From Campylobacter porcelli (lineage in GTDB: Bacteria; Campylobacterota; Campylobacteria; Campylobacterales; Campylobacteraceae), in assembly GCF_002139855.1 (NCBI RefSeq), contig NZ_CP018789.1, positions 496,001 through 560,000 of the forward strand: a DNA stretch of 64,000 bases. Direction: 5' to 3'. The position numbers and the translations under genes were made by a program. Below, piece by piece: positions 44,612 through 53,603 of the stretch (positions are counted from its first letter, which is position 1; the number at the start of each line of letters is the position of its first letter). The notes below the pieces were generated by a model. The model searched no databases and was not told the DNA's origin. It saw only the letters and a list, made by a program, of their open reading frames with translations.

Positions 44612-44900
44612 AAATAGGGGAACCCCACTTGTGGGGTTTTGCTCAGCTGCGAAGTTAAAGTAGTTTTTTAATTTAAGTGGGAAGGGGAGCGCTTTTTTGG
44701 CAGCCGCTACCCCTTCCCCCTTAACAACCCCTAACCCCCTGTAAAAGCCTTTCAATGGGTGGCTTCGCCACGGATTTTTATAAAGGTTTGGGGCAAAAAT
44801 AGGGGTACCCCGCTTGCGGGGCTTTAGGTGGGTCAAGGGAGTGTAACTCCCTGTCGCAAAGACTAGCTTTGCTAGTCTGCGAAGTCAAAGTAGGTAAAAA
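44612..44900. repeat. compound hairpin block (copies 3 and 4)
   Basis: First unit: GGGGAACCCC/CCCCACTTGTGGGG at 44617-44637 and AGCTGCGAAGTTAAAGTAG. Then GAAGGGG...CCCCTTCCCCC arms (44681-44719) and GTGGC-TTC-GCCAC (44759-44771). Second unit: GGGGTACCCC/CCCCGCTTGCGGGG (44802-44821), GGGAGT-GTA-ACTCCC (44837-44851) and TCGCA + AGACTAGC-TTT-GCTAGTCT + TGCGA (44854-44882). Fills 44566-44915 entirely. Confidence 0.85.
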
Positions 44901-44915
44901 TAAAAAGGAGACAAT

Positions 44916-45224
44916 ATGACAAAAGATAGTTATGAGCTTTTAGGATTTATCATTAGTAAAGCAACTAATGGTTTGATGGTATATAGTAGCGTTGATGGCG
45001 AGAAAGGTCAGATCGATATGGGTGAGATAGGAGACGCTGTAGTGAAATTTAAAAACAAAAGAGAGTATAAGGTATTTTCTAAAGAGCAGTGGCTAGCAAT
45101 GCCAAAAAACGCTAAAGAGGCTACTAAAACAGCAAAGAAAAATGAGCCAGTATTAAACGAATTTGAAGAGCAAGAGAGTGATTTAAAAGGAGAAAATGAT
45201 GAGTCAGCAAACAGCTTGGTATGA
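44916..45224 (+). CDS. hypothetical structural-block protein (102 aa)
   Basis: AAAAAGGAGACAAT precedes the ATG. A small folded-looking N-terminus (SYELLGFIISKATNGLMVYS) and an acidic, lysine-rich disordered tail (ESDLKGENDESANSLV). Overlaps the scaffold-like gene. No family recognised; may help head assembly. Confidence 0.5.
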   Translation: MTKDSYELLGFIISKATNGLMVYSSVDGEKGQIDMGEIGDAVVKFKNKREYKVFSKEQWLAMPKNAKEATKTAKKNEPVLNEFEEQESDLKGENDESANSLV

Positions 45225-45726
45225 TGAGCCTTTGGATAATGAGCTAAATTTAGATGATGAGAGCAGTGAATCATCAAATACACAGCAGAGCGAGCCGCAA
45301 AAAGAGGTGGCAAAAGAGCCTGATAAAGATACCCCAAAACAGAGCGATACTCAAAAGCTTGAGCTTAGTAGTGAAGATAGAAGATTGCTAGATGAGGCGG
45401 CGGCTAGAGAGAGATTTTCAAATGAGATTGCTATGGCTGAAAAGAGCGTGCCTGGGTTTGATCGTGGCAAAGTCCTTCATAAGCTAGAAGAGATAAACAA
45501 AAAAGACCCAGCTACGGCTGCTAATCTATTTAGCTCTCAAGGGCTAGAGCTTATATGGTATAAATATTTTGCTCATCAAGCAAATAGCGATAATGTGATG
45601 GATAGCCATAGAGCTAGAATGGAGAATTTCAACCCTAATGAAGCGATAGAAAAGATAAATAAAGGTGAGGCAAGTTCAGCTGATATGGTGGATTTTTACT
45701 CTCATCTTGGTGAGATTTGTAAATAA
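45199..45726 (+). CDS. putative scaffolding protein
   Basis: Two ATGs at 45196 and 45199; the second has better spacing from AAAAGGAG. The 175 residues have a very acidic, Ser/Gln-rich disordered first half (NLDDESSESSNTQQSEPQKE) and a helical second half (EEINKKDPATAANLFSSQG), a composition common in phage scaffolds. Position two genes before the capsid gene agrees. Sequence evidence is compositional only. Confidence 0.55.
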   Translation: MSQQTAWYDEPLDNELNLDDESSESSNTQQSEPQKEVAKEPDKDTPKQSDTQKLELSSEDRRLLDEAAARERFSNEIAMAEKSVPGFDRGKVLHKLEEINKKDPATAANLFSSQGLELIWYKYFAHQANSDNVMDSHRARMENFNPNEAIEKINKGEASSADMVDFYSHLGEICK

Positions 45727-46134
45727 AATTTTCGCAATAGCAAAACAACCTTAAATGGTTGTTTTGTGGCGAAAATTTGGAATAATTAACCAATTTATTT
45801 TTCTTTTTAAGGGAGAAGGGGAGCGCTTTTTGGCAGATGAGTAGCGTGACAGCAAAAACGATGTAAATCATCGTTTGCGACGCTACGAAAGATAGCAACA
45901 CCTTGGCTTCCCCCTTAACAACCCCTAACCCCCTGTAAAAGCCTTTTAAAGTTGCTGTGCTTCGCACAGATTTAACTAATTTTATTAAAAACTCTTTTTA
46001 GTTTTTAATAAAATTTTAAATTTACTAAAAAAAGATTTGGGGCGGATAATAGGGGGTACCCCGCTTGCGGGGCTTTAGGGGTTTTGAAAGGGCGTAGCCC
46101 TTCATCGCAAAGACGGACTTTGTTCGTCTGCGAA
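45725..46134. repeat. compound nested-hairpin block (copy 5)
   Basis: Contains AAAACAACC-6-GGTTGTTTT inside TTTTCGC/GCGAAAA (45729-45775), the same element as at 12347-12390; GTAGCGT/ACGCTAC arms (45841-45886) around AAACGATG-5-CATCGTTT; CTGTGC-TTC-GCACAG (45954-45969); a perfect 15-bp ATTTTATTAAAAACT stem (45979-46014); GGGGTACCCC/CCCCGCTTGCGGGG (46053-46072); AAGGGC-GTA-GCCCTT (46088-46102); and TCGCA + AGACGGAC-TTT-GTTCGTCT + TGCGA (46105-46133). Confidence 0.9.
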
Positions 46135-46397
46135 GTCAAGATAGGCTCCCCTTTCCCCTTTAAAAAAGAAATTTACACTTCTGTCATATTTTAAAAATTT
46201 TAAATCCTTAAAAGAAAAATAAATTCAAATTTTTTAAAAAATATAAAATTTTTATTATAAAAATTAAAGAGTTAAAAACCCAATTTTTATGATCATTAAA
46301 AGCTAGCTTATATTTGAAATTAGAACAAAATCAATACCCATTTTTACGAAATTAATTTCTTAAAATCTTTAAATTACAAAAAGAGGTTTATTAGGTG

Positions 46398-46422
46398 AGC
46401 TGCGATTATTGCGGCTTTTTTT
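46398..46422 (+). terminator. terminator-like hairpin just before the capsid gene
   Basis: AGCTGC-GATTATT-GCGGCT followed by a T-run (46415-46422) and 25 bp later the capsid start. It may uncouple capsid transcription from upstream genes or act as an attenuator. No promoter between it and the capsid start is obvious. Confidence 0.55.
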
Positions 46423-46447
46423 GGAAATTTTACAAAAAGGAGATTAT

Positions 46448-47386
46448 GTGATTAAAGCAGGTTTGATAGATAGTAGTGAGGCGTTTGGTAAAATCGCTGA
46501 TTATGAATCTAGAATTTTAAAAGTTGGTAGAAATGAGACGCCATTTCTAAGCTCAATTAGCTCTATGGCACCAAGCAATAGAGATGGAAGCGTAGCAGCT
46601 GGGCATATGTGGTTTTATGATCAGTTGCCTGATGGATTAGGTCATGATGATCCTAGCACGGCTAGTGATGAGGGTGGGCGTATGAGTAGTGTGAGTCATT
46701 ACACTGGTAAAAGGCTAGAAAATCACTACCAAATTCTAAAACAAGCCTTTGGGGTAACTGGGTCTGAGGCTGAGGCGATGAGAGTTAATGGTCAAAAGGT
46801 GATAGCAGCTCAAAGAGAGCAAGCCTTGATCCAATTCAAAAAGACTTTAGAGAAAATTTTACTAAGTGAGCAAACAGCAGTAGCTAGAGTAAATACAGCT
46901 GGTGCTAAGGTTGCTGGGAAGTGTGGTGGGCTAAAGAGCTTTGCTACAGCGTCTAATAAGATTGATGCTGGTAGAGTTGATCTAACTTGGGACAGTATTA
47001 GAGAGCTTTTAAAAATAGGCTATCTAAATGGTTCGCCATATAGAATTCTAATGATGAATGATAAGCAAAAAGATAAGCTAGATGATATTATCTTTTCTAA
47101 AGCTCATGTGAGTGGGTTAAATACAAGTAGAATTGATAATAATGTAACTCACATTGGAAATACAGCTTATGGCACAAATATCCAAGTAATGCTAAGCCCA
47201 TATCTAAAAGATGATGAGATCATAGCACTTAAGCCTGATGATATAGTCAAGGTCAATTGGCGTCCAATGGCAGAGAAAAAAAGAGAGACAACTGATGATG
47301 CTGAGCTATATGAGATTATAAATGAATTTACTCTAAGGGTTTGTACTCCATATGCTTTTGCGTGGTTACATAATCTAAAGGTTTGA
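46448..47386 (+). CDS. major capsid protein (DUF5309-like)
   Basis: GTG 46448 (312 aa) has AAAAAGGAG at 5 nt; a longer in-frame start upstream lacks a ribosome site and would overlap the terminator hairpin. Visible features: NETPFLSSISSMAPSNRDGS near the start, SVSHYTGKRLENHYQILKQA, and the C-terminal NEFTLRVCTPYAFAWLHNL, a pattern I associate with the DUF5309/SU10-type HK97-fold capsids. Its place after a scaffold-like gene supports this. Confidence 0.75.
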   Translation: MIKAGLIDSSEAFGKIADYESRILKVGRNETPFLSSISSMAPSNRDGSVAAGHMWFYDQLPDGLGHDDPSTASDEGGRMSSVSHYTGKRLENHYQILKQAFGVTGSEAEAMRVNGQKVIAAQREQALIQFKKTLEKILLSEQTAVARVNTAGAKVAGKCGGLKSFATASNKIDAGRVDLTWDSIRELLKIGYLNGSPYRILMMNDKQKDKLDDIIFSKAHVSGLNTSRIDNNVTHIGNTAYGTNIQVMLSPYLKDDEIIALKPDDIVKVNWRPMAEKKRETTDDAELYEIINEFTLRVCTPYAFAWLHNLKV

Positions 47387-47387
47387 G

Positions 47388-48026
47388 ATGACCAAGGCGG
47401 AGTTTATCAAAAGGGCGGAATTTGCCTTAAAGGGTGATCATCCGCCGCCTGCAAGTAGTGATTTAATAGATAGTCTGATATATAGGGCGGCTGCTACAAT
47501 CAGTGATGAGATAGAGCCACTGGAGTTGGTGGAGTGTGATAAGAGATTTTTTGAGGTGTATCGCCATATTGATGAGTATTATTTTATACGCAAATTTAAG
47601 ATTTATGATGATAGCTTTGGCTATGATGATGAGAATTTAAACTCAGCTTTATTATATCTATTTTGTTTTAGCGTTAGTGCGGTAGCGCAAAATCAAAGCT
47701 ATTTTATATCTTTAGCTAGAAAAGCGATGATGGCGTATCAAGCTACTATTTATGATGGGTATGAGGTTAATGATCTACAAAAAGCTTTAAATAGATGGGG
47801 ATATGCTAAGCCATATGTGGTAACAAAGGCTTTAAATGCTTATTATGCGTGGGATGAAGCGTTTTTGAGTGAGCTGGATTTTTATCTAAGTGATCATAGC
47901 AAGATTAGAGGGCTTAGTGTAGAGAAGTTTATACAGCACTTTATAGACTATCAAAATGGCGTAACTTCTAGCCAAAGAGCAGATATCAAAGATTTAGATA
48001 GAGTGATGAGTGAAAGGGTAAGATAA
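47388..48026 (+). CDS. putative head-completion/adaptor protein (212 aa)
   Basis: Begins one base after the capsid stop. Helical protein (SSDLIDSLIYRAAATISDEI, ALNRWGYAKPYVVTKALNAY) with a conserved-looking acidic surface and no membrane segment. Gene order (capsid, adaptor, fibre) suggests a head-tail connector, but no motif proves it. The stop overlaps the next start by one base. Confidence 0.45.
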   Translation: MTKAEFIKRAEFALKGDHPPPASSDLIDSLIYRAAATISDEIEPLELVECDKRFFEVYRHIDEYYFIRKFKIYDDSFGYDDENLNSALLYLFCFSVSAVAQNQSYFISLARKAMMAYQATIYDGYEVNDLQKALNRWGYAKPYVVTKALNAYYAWDEAFLSELDFYLSDHSKIRGLSVEKFIQHFIDYQNGVTSSQRADIKDLDRVMSERVR

Positions 48027-49210
48027 TGGCAATTCAAAAAGCATTTACACAAATTTGTCAAGAAATTTTAGATAGATATGATAGCGTGCTAGATACTCAT
48101 AATCTTAGCCAAAATATAAAGCGTGAGATACAAAGCGCTAAAAGTGAAGTACAAGCTAATAAAGACGCAGCCCAGCAGATAAAAACAGAGACCCAGCAGA
48201 TAAAAACAGAGACCCAGCAAATCAAAACAGAGACTCAGCAAATCAAAATAGGGGCTGAGCAGATAAAATCTCAGACCCAGCAGATAAAAACCCAAACTGA
48301 GCAGATAAAATCTCAGACCCAGCAGATAAAATCAGAGGCTCAGCAGATAAAGCTAGAGCTAGTAGCTAAAGCCCAGAATCTCTCTGAGCTAATTGATGCT
48401 TTAGAGCAGATAAAGCAAAGTAATGGGGTTAGAGTTGATGAGATAATCCAAAGCCTAATATTATCTGATAAAGAGTTTTTAGTTAGGGCTATGGATGAGC
48501 TACTAAAAAGGGCTGAGTATAGCCATGAGTATAACCATAAGGTTGAAGAGATAAGGCAGCTTAGCCAGGCTATATCAGCAAAGCTTGAGGAGCTAAGGTA
48601 TGGTATTTTAGATTTTGCTGATATAGTAGAGGATAGGCTAAGTAGTGCTGGTGAGCATTTGATTAAAAAATCTAATCAGCTAAAGCTAGAGGCTACTAGA
48701 GCTAAACACGAGATAGCTAGCAAAAAAGAAGAAGTAATAAATCTAGTGGAGAGTGAGCTAGGTAGGGCTAGTGATTACTTTGCTAGAGAGTTTAAGAGTG
48801 CTAATATCCATAAAATGGAGCTAGATGAGCGTAGCACTATAGCTAGAGATTTGATAAATGAGCTAAAGGATGATGAGCTATGTGATGAGCTATATCTGGT
48901 GCGTGGCGAGAGTGCCTTAGGTAGGGCTAAGGTAGCTAGTGAATTGCTAGGGCTTAGTATAGCTACAGGGGCAGCTAAGGCTATAGGGCTTAGATATGAA
49001 CGCCAAATTCCAAAGCTAGTAGCCTTGCAAGATGAGACTAAAGAGATTAAAGAGCAAACTCAAAATAGATTAGATGAGCTAAACATACTACTAGAGGCTA
49101 GTAACGCAGCAGCTGCGTCTAAACTAAAAGAGTTAGATGAATTAACTCTAGAAGCTCATAAGATGATTAAAAATAGTGAATTTGGTAATTTATTAGGAGT
49201 TGTATTGTGA
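48026..49210 (+). CDS. long coiled-coil fibre/stalk-like protein (394 aa)
   Basis: Residues ~50-112 are nine perfect heptads of the form QQIKTET or QQIKSQT, followed by long helical segments rich in Glu, Lys and Leu to the C-terminus. Such trimeric coiled coils are typical of phage fibres and stalks. The heptads are coded by a 21-bp tandem repeat, which could change in number. AATG overlap with upstream and 4-bp overlap with the next gene indicate a tight operon. Confidence 0.65.
   Translation: MAIQKAFTQICQEILDRYDSVLDTHNLSQNIKREIQSAKSEVQANKDAAQQIKTETQQIKTETQQIKTETQQIKIGAEQIKSQTQQIKTQTEQIKSQTQQIKSEAQQIKLELVAKAQNLSELIDALEQIKQSNGVRVDEIIQSLILSDKEFLVRAMDELLKRAEYSHEYNHKVEEIRQLSQAISAKLEELRYGILDFADIVEDRLSSAGEHLIKKSNQLKLEATRAKHEIASKKEEVINLVESELGRASDYFAREFKSANIHKMELDERSTIARDLINELKDDELCDELYLVRGESALGRAKVASELLGLSIATGAAKAIGLRYERQIPKLVALQDETKEIKEQTQNRLDELNILLEASNAAAASKLKELDELTLEAHKMIKNSEFGNLLGVVL
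48173..48361 (+). repeat. nine 21-bp tandem repeats coding heptads
   Basis: Unit near CAGCAGATAAAAACAGAGAC, starting every 21 bp from 48173 to 48341. Copies differ at few positions. Each unit encodes one coiled-coil heptad, so gain or loss changes stalk length without shifting the frame. Confidence 0.9.
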
Positions 49211-49728
49211 AATTAGATGGATATAGTTTTAGTGGAGATAAGACCGTTAGCTTTAATAGCAATGCAGTAGTGAGCATAGGGCTATATAACGCCTTAGCCA
49301 GTCCAAAAGCAGTTACGATAGAAGTACTAGATGAACTAGGCAGATTAAAGGCTACTTTGTACTGCGCAACGCTTGAAGGGTTTAAAGGGTATAACACTAA
49401 GATATTTGTAAGAAATGGCCAGAAGCTAAGAGTATCAGCTGATGCTGGTATAGGCGTAAATGTAGGAGTAATAAATGAAAGCTATGTAGCTAGAGGTGTC
49501 TTAACTACTGAGTATATAGCCTGCGTAGGTGATGGGGTTAAGAGCGAGTTTGGCTTAAATGGTATGAGTGTAAATAGCTTTAAAGAGCTTTGCATTATCT
49601 TTGATGGGGTTTATACTGCTGTTTTTGGTAAGGATTATACCCTAAGCGATGATGGTAGTGTAGTAAGGTTTAATAAAGTAGTAGCTAATGAGCTAGAGTT
49701 TGTAATGATAGTAATTAAGCAGGAGTGA
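49207..49728 (+). CDS. virion-type beta-rich protein (173 aa)
   Basis: GTG 49207 overlaps the fibre gene by 4 bp. N-terminal AFTEGEK-like jelly-roll feel (KTVSFNSNAVVSIGLYNALA) and repeated strands suggest an all-beta structural domain; a segment FELNGMSVNSFKELCIIFDG-like continues to the end. No family recognised. Probably part of the tail/fibre complex by position. Confidence 0.5.
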   Translation: MKLDGYSFSGDKTVSFNSNAVVSIGLYNALASPKAVTIEVLDELGRLKATLYCATLEGFKGYNTKIFVRNGQKLRVSADAGIGVNVGVINESYVARGVLTTEYIACVGDGVKSEFGLNGMSVNSFKELCIIFDGVYTAVFGKDYTLSDDGSVVRFNKVVANELEFVMIVIKQE

Positions 49729-49730
49729 GA

Positions 49731-50006
49731 ATGAGACCAAAGAGTTATGATATAAGCCGTGGCGAGATAAATGGCGAGATTATCGGTGGGAAGCTACGTC
49801 GTGGGGTTGTGAGCTTGCCTCCGATTTTAGAGGATAAAAGTAGCATATTTTGGGGATATGAGGGTGAGCTAGTAGTACTAAAGAGTAGTGGCGTGATATG
49901 CTTAGTCTTAGAAGATATAGCTCAAAATGATGCTAATACTATAGAAAATCTAAAAGCTAATAATAAGATAATGTATCTAAGTAGCTTTATAGGAAAGGAT
50001 GAGTAA
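49731..50006 (+). CDS. small structural-operon protein (91 aa)
   Basis: ATG 49731 follows AGGAG at 5 nt; an in-frame GTG two codons earlier is less likely. MRPKSYDISRGEINGEIIGG then beta-like segments with a C-terminal helix. No motif. Shares its last base with the following ATG. Confidence 0.5.
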   Translation: MRPKSYDISRGEINGEIIGGKLRRGVVSLPPILEDKSSIFWGYEGELVVLKSSGVICLVLEDIAQNDANTIENLKANNKIMYLSSFIGKDE

Positions 50007-50434
50007 TGCCAAATAGTGCAATGATAATAGACCCAGCCTTAGCTGGTGGTGGTATAGGGCTAACCCCTACACAAAATCAACCAACTACTACTAATTGCTG
50101 TGATGATAAACTAGATGAGCTAATAAGATATCTAAGTATATCAGTACCAGCAAAGCTTGAAGAGCTAACGCTAAGGATAGATGCGGTAGCAGCTCACTGG
50201 CAAGAGGCTAGTAGGATAGGTAAAGAGGTGCATAACGCACTAATAAGCTCATTAAGTGCTAATCCATCTAGATTTTTAATAGGTGGTGTGGAGTATGATA
50301 ACTTTGCTAAGCTAAATGAGAGACTTCAAGAAGTTGTCTTTGATACCTTAGATAGAGTAGAAGAGACTAAGCAGTTTATACTAGATGAAGTAAGTAAAGC
50401 AACTGTGTTTGATAATATTGAGATAGTGGAGTAG
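50006..50434 (+). CDS. structural-operon protein, helical (142 aa)
   Basis: Gly-rich start (LAGGGIGLTPTQNQPTTTNC) with a Cys-Cys pair, then a long helix (KLEELTLRIDAVAAHWQEAS). Could be a fibre-anchor or chaperone. Tightly packed between two structural genes. No family recognised. Confidence 0.45.
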   Translation: MPNSAMIIDPALAGGGIGLTPTQNQPTTTNCCDDKLDELIRYLSISVPAKLEELTLRIDAVAAHWQEASRIGKEVHNALISSLSANPSRFLIGGVEYDNFAKLNERLQEVVFDTLDRVEETKQFILDEVSKATVFDNIEIVE

Positions 50435-50436
50435 AT

Positions 50437-52125
50437 ATGGGAACTAGAAAATTTGAAAAACTAATTCTTAGCAGTGCTAAGAGTAAAAATGATATAGTAG
50501 CTGAGGCACTGGCCCAGATAAATAAATACGAAGCTAAAGACCCAGCAAATGACTATATATGTAGCGTAATACACGCATATGATAATGGGGATAACGCTGG
50601 AGACCAATACATTGTAATCAATGAAAAGCTAAGAGTAGAATATGGGCTAAAGGGTAATGCAGTAGCTAGCTCACACTATAGTATGGCTGATATAAAGGCT
50701 ATGATAGATGCAGTAGATGCTAAGATACCTCTAGACCCAGCTAAAGAGGCTTTGCTAAAAGAGGTAGAGACTATAGAGGCTGATATAAGAGCTAAGGAAG
50801 CACAGCTACCACCAAAAGAAAAAGAGCTAAGAAACCTAAAACAACAAAAGGCTACTATAGAACAAGAGATAGCAGACCTAAATTCTTTAATAGCTGAAGC
50901 TAGGGCTGAGGGTAGAAGCACTACAGTACTAGAAGCGTCAAAGGCTCAAAGAGAGACAGACCTAGCTGCTAAAAATAGGGAGATATCTACGCTAGAGGGG
51001 CAGATAAATGAGATTAAAAGACAGATACCTTTGCTAAAAGAACAAGCCAAAAACAAACAAACCCAGCAAGAGGCTATAAAAAGCCCTGAGCTAGCTACTA
51101 AGGATTTTGTCAATGAGCTAAAGAATACGCTAACTGGGAGTATAAATACTAAGGCTAATGCTAATGCTACGGTGAATTTAACAGGCAATCAGACAATTGC
51201 TGGTAATAAAACCCTAAGTGGAGCTACGACACTAGCAGCTACAGTCATAAACGGAGCTACGCAGCTAAAAGGTGCAGTAACTGCTACAGGGGCTATAACT
51301 AGCAGTGGAAATGTAACCTTTAATACTGGGCAAGTAACCTTTAATAATAAAGCTCCAATATCTAGTGTAGCACCTACAGTGGCTAATCACTTAGCTACTA
51401 AGGCTTATATTGATGGGATAAATACTACGCTAACTGGGAGTATAAATGCTAAAGCTAATGCTAACGCCGTAGTAACTTTAACTGGTAATCAGACAATAGC
51501 TGGAATTAAAACTTTTTCTAGCCCTGTAGTAGTGCCAAACGCTACAGCAAATACTCACGCAGTTAATTTAGCTCAACTAAATACTAAGGCTAATGCTAAT
51601 GCTACAGTTAATTTAACAGGTAATCAGACAATAGCTGGTAATAAAACCCTAAGTGGAACTACGACACTAGCAGCTACAGTCATAAATGGAGCTACTCAGC
51701 TAAAAGGTGCAGTAACTGCTACAGGGGCTATAACTAGCAGTGGAAATGTAACCTTTAACACTGGTCAAGTAACCTTTAATAACAAAGCCCCAATATGCAA
51801 TGTAGCACCAGCAGCAGATACAAATCTAGTAAATAGAGCATACTCTAAAAAGCGTGGGGCTTTTGTAGCAGTAACTGGTGGGGCAATTAACCTTAATAAT
51901 GGTATAAACTTTAGCTTAAATCTAACAGCAGCAACAAATATAACAGTAGCTAACGCAGCAGCAAATATAGGTCAAACTGGGGAGATATTCATAGCTAAAG
52001 GGGCTAATATCCAAGCTTTTTCAGCTCCATTTAACTTTAGGATAGCTCAAAGTGGCTTTGGGGCTAATGAAGTGTTTTCTTATGTAGTTGTGAGTAGCTC
52101 TTTAGTTAGAATTACAAGGAGTTAG
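50437..52125 (+). CDS. tail fibre protein with repeated modules (562 aa)
   Basis: N-terminal globular part to ~110, a coiled coil with KEKELRNLKQQKATIEQEIA (~125-200), then repeats of the kind LTGNQTIAGNKTLSGATTLA common in phage fibre shafts (~230-460), and a C-terminal beta-rich tip with TAATNITVANAAANIGQTGE. The shaft is coded by two near-identical ~217-bp blocks and a shorter third. It should contact host surface glycans. Confidence 0.8.
   Translation: MGTRKFEKLILSSAKSKNDIVAEALAQINKYEAKDPANDYICSVIHAYDNGDNAGDQYIVINEKLRVEYGLKGNAVASSHYSMADIKAMIDAVDAKIPLDPAKEALLKEVETIEADIRAKEAQLPPKEKELRNLKQQKATIEQEIADLNSLIAEARAEGRSTTVLEASKAQRETDLAAKNREISTLEGQINEIKRQIPLLKEQAKNKQTQQEAIKSPELATKDFVNELKNTLTGSINTKANANATVNLTGNQTIAGNKTLSGATTLAATVINGATQLKGAVTATGAITSSGNVTFNTGQVTFNNKAPISSVAPTVANHLATKAYIDGINTTLTGSINAKANANAVVTLTGNQTIAGIKTFSSPVVVPNATANTHAVNLAQLNTKANANATVNLTGNQTIAGNKTLSGTTTLAATVINGATQLKGAVTATGAITSSGNVTFNTGQVTFNNKAPICNVAPAADTNLVNRAYSKKRGAFVAVTGGAINLNNGINFSLNLTAATNITVANAAANIGQTGEIFIAKGANIQAFSAPFNFRIAQSGFGANEVFSYVVVSSSLVRITRS
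51144..51795 (+). repeat. duplicated ~217-bp block in fibre gene
   Basis: 51144-51360 recurs at 51579-51795 with few differences (offset 435 bp); 51425-51500 is a partial third copy of the block start. The frame is kept. Such repeats allow length change by recombination. Confidence 0.85.
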
Positions 52126-52127
52126 GG

Positions 52128-52529
52128 TTGTTATTAAGTGGTGGAGCTCTAGAAATAAAAGATATTGATGGAAATGTGGTTAGTGGGGTTACTGGGAACT
52201 ACTTTAATTTATTTAGTGCTACTTTTACCACTTGTGGGCAAGTTATTAATTTACCATCACAAGCAGTAGGGAAGAAGGGTTTTATGGTGGTTAAGACTAC
52301 TTGTAAAATAGGTTTTACCTATCAAGGGGTGTCAAATGGTGCGGCTTTAAATCGAACTTGGTGGGCGATGAGTACTTCTAAACATCGCTATGTAGGTGAG
52401 ATAGCAAACCATCAATATGAAATCGCTACTCTTCCTTCTACTATGATATACGAAGAGTATAACACAAGCTCAAAGGGGTGGCATACTAGCAGTACAAGAT
52501 ATAAGATAGAGATACTAATATATTACTAA
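52128..52529 (+). CDS. fibre-tip-like accessory protein (133 aa)
   Basis: TTG 52128 has AAGGAG at 6 nt, so it is the likely start although non-ATG. Beta-rich sequence (GNYFNLFSATFTTCGQVINL, GVSNGAALNRTWWAMSTSKH) similar in style to receptor-binding tips. It begins 2 bp after the fibre gene stop, as if it were split off from it. No family recognised. Confidence 0.5.
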   Translation: MLLSGGALEIKDIDGNVVSGVTGNYFNLFSATFTTCGQVINLPSQAVGKKGFMVVKTTCKIGFTYQGVSNGAALNRTWWAMSTSKHRYVGEIANHQYEIATLPSTMIYEEYNTSSKGWHTSSTRYKIEILIYY

Positions 52530-52538
52530 GGAGTTTAA

Positions 52539-53171
52539 ATGTTTTATGATATAAATAAAAATGAGCTAGTTAGTCTAGAAATATACTATAAAGATGTTGA
52601 ATTCAGTGATGAAAACGGAGAAAAGCATCAAGGAGTTGATACATACTTTTTAGATAACTGCGATGATGAGACGCTAAGGTCTCTTGGCTTTGCTAGAGTG
52701 GTGGAGCAAGAAGCCCCAGCAAATGATGATATCTATAAAGAGCCATCTATTCTAAAGAGCTATGACGAAGCTAAGAATATCTATAATATCAGCTACGAGA
52801 TAGCAGATGTGAGCCTAGAAGACGCTAAAGAGATAAAGCTAGATGAACTCTCAAGTATTAAGGCTACAAAGCTTTTAACGCTAAATTATGGTGGCAATGA
52901 GTATCAAATAGATAGCGATAGCAAGATAAATATAAGTGGCAAGGTAAGCCAAATTCTACTAGCTACCTCTAGTGGGCAAGATACTGGGGCTATAAATTGG
53001 ATTACTAAGGATAATAAGGTAGTAAGCTTTAGCAAGGAAGAATTTATGGCTTTTGGTGTAGCTGTGGCAGCTCATACTGAGATGATATTATTTAAGCACG
53101 ACCAGCTAAGAACTGCTGTAAATAACGCTACTAGCATAGATGAGATAAAAGGTATAGAGTGGGTGGATTAA
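52539..53171 (+). CDS. DUF4376-type tail-fibre accessory protein (210 aa)
   Basis: AAGGAGTTTAA precedes the ATG. The C-terminal half (TGAINWITKDNKVVSFSKEE then AVAAHTEMILFKHDQLRTAV and IDEIKGIEW) matches the DUF4376 domain, often next to phage tail fibres and thought to be fibre-assembly or fibre-attached proteins. N-terminal half is specific to this phage. Confidence 0.7.
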   Translation: MFYDINKNELVSLEIYYKDVEFSDENGEKHQGVDTYFLDNCDDETLRSLGFARVVEQEAPANDDIYKEPSILKSYDEAKNIYNISYEIADVSLEDAKEIKLDELSSIKATKLLTLNYGGNEYQIDSDSKINISGKVSQILLATSSGQDTGAINWITKDNKVVSFSKEEFMAFGVAVAAHTEMILFKHDQLRTAVNNATSIDEIKGIEWVD

Positions 53172-53177
53172 GCCTTA

Positions 53178-53303
53178 GTGAGTGTTACTAAAAAGTATAG
53201 GAATATTATAGTGCTGATGATTAAGATAGAAGCAGTGATTATAGGTATCATTTGGTATCCTTTATATCCTTTTGCTTTTGTTTTATCTTTAGGCAAACTA
53301 TGA
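53178..53303 (+). CDS. possible small membrane protein (41 aa)
   Basis: GTG 53178 reads MSVTKKYRNIIVLMIKIEAV then a membrane helix (IIGIIWYPLYPFAFVLSLG) to TGA at 53303. The ribosome site is weak. One helix with a basic N-terminus would fit a holin-like or hypothetical membrane peptide. It sits between the fibre accessory gene and a repeat block. Confidence 0.35.
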   Translation: MSVTKKYRNIIVLMIKIEAVIIGIIWYPLYPFAFVLSLGKL

Positions 53304-53360
53304 TAAATAAGATTAGCAATAAAGGTATTAAGCAGCTAATTAGGATTAGCTTCTATTTTG

Positions 53361-53520
53361 ACTTCGCAGACGAACGAAGTCCGTCTTTGCGACAAGCCCC
53401 ATCGGCTTGACCCCGCACTAAAGCCCCGCAAGCGGGGTACCCCATTTATGGGGCTTTAGGGGTTTTGAAAGGGCGTAGCCCTTCATCGCAAAGCTGGGCT
53501 TTGCTCAGCTGCGAAGTCAA
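53361..53520. repeat. compound hairpin block (copy 6, two opposed terminal hairpins)
   Basis: Starts with the terminal hairpin in inverted orientation (TCGCA + AGACGAAC-GAA-GTCCGTCT, 53364-53392), then CCCCGCAAGCGGGG/GGGGTACCCC (53425-53443), AAGGGC-GTA-GCCCTT (53468-53482), and a second terminal hairpin in forward orientation, AGCTGGGC-TTT-GCTCAGCT (53492-53510) with TCGCA/TGCGA flanks. Fills most of the 53304-53603 gap. Confidence 0.85.
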
Positions 53521-53603
53521 AAGTAGTTTATCTAATTCAGCCATATTTTACCTTTTTGCTAATTGTATAAAAAATCAGTTTAAATAATTATAAAGGAGGT
53601 TAA

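Noticed and set aside
48026-48295. Minus-strand frame rich in Leu and Tyr under the coiled-coil gene
   Set aside because: It is the reverse reading of the 21-bp repeat and has no ribosome site.
50437-52125. Diversity-generating retroelement target
   Set aside because: No reverse transcriptase gene and no template repeat with adenine-biased differences; repeats are ordinary shaft duplications.
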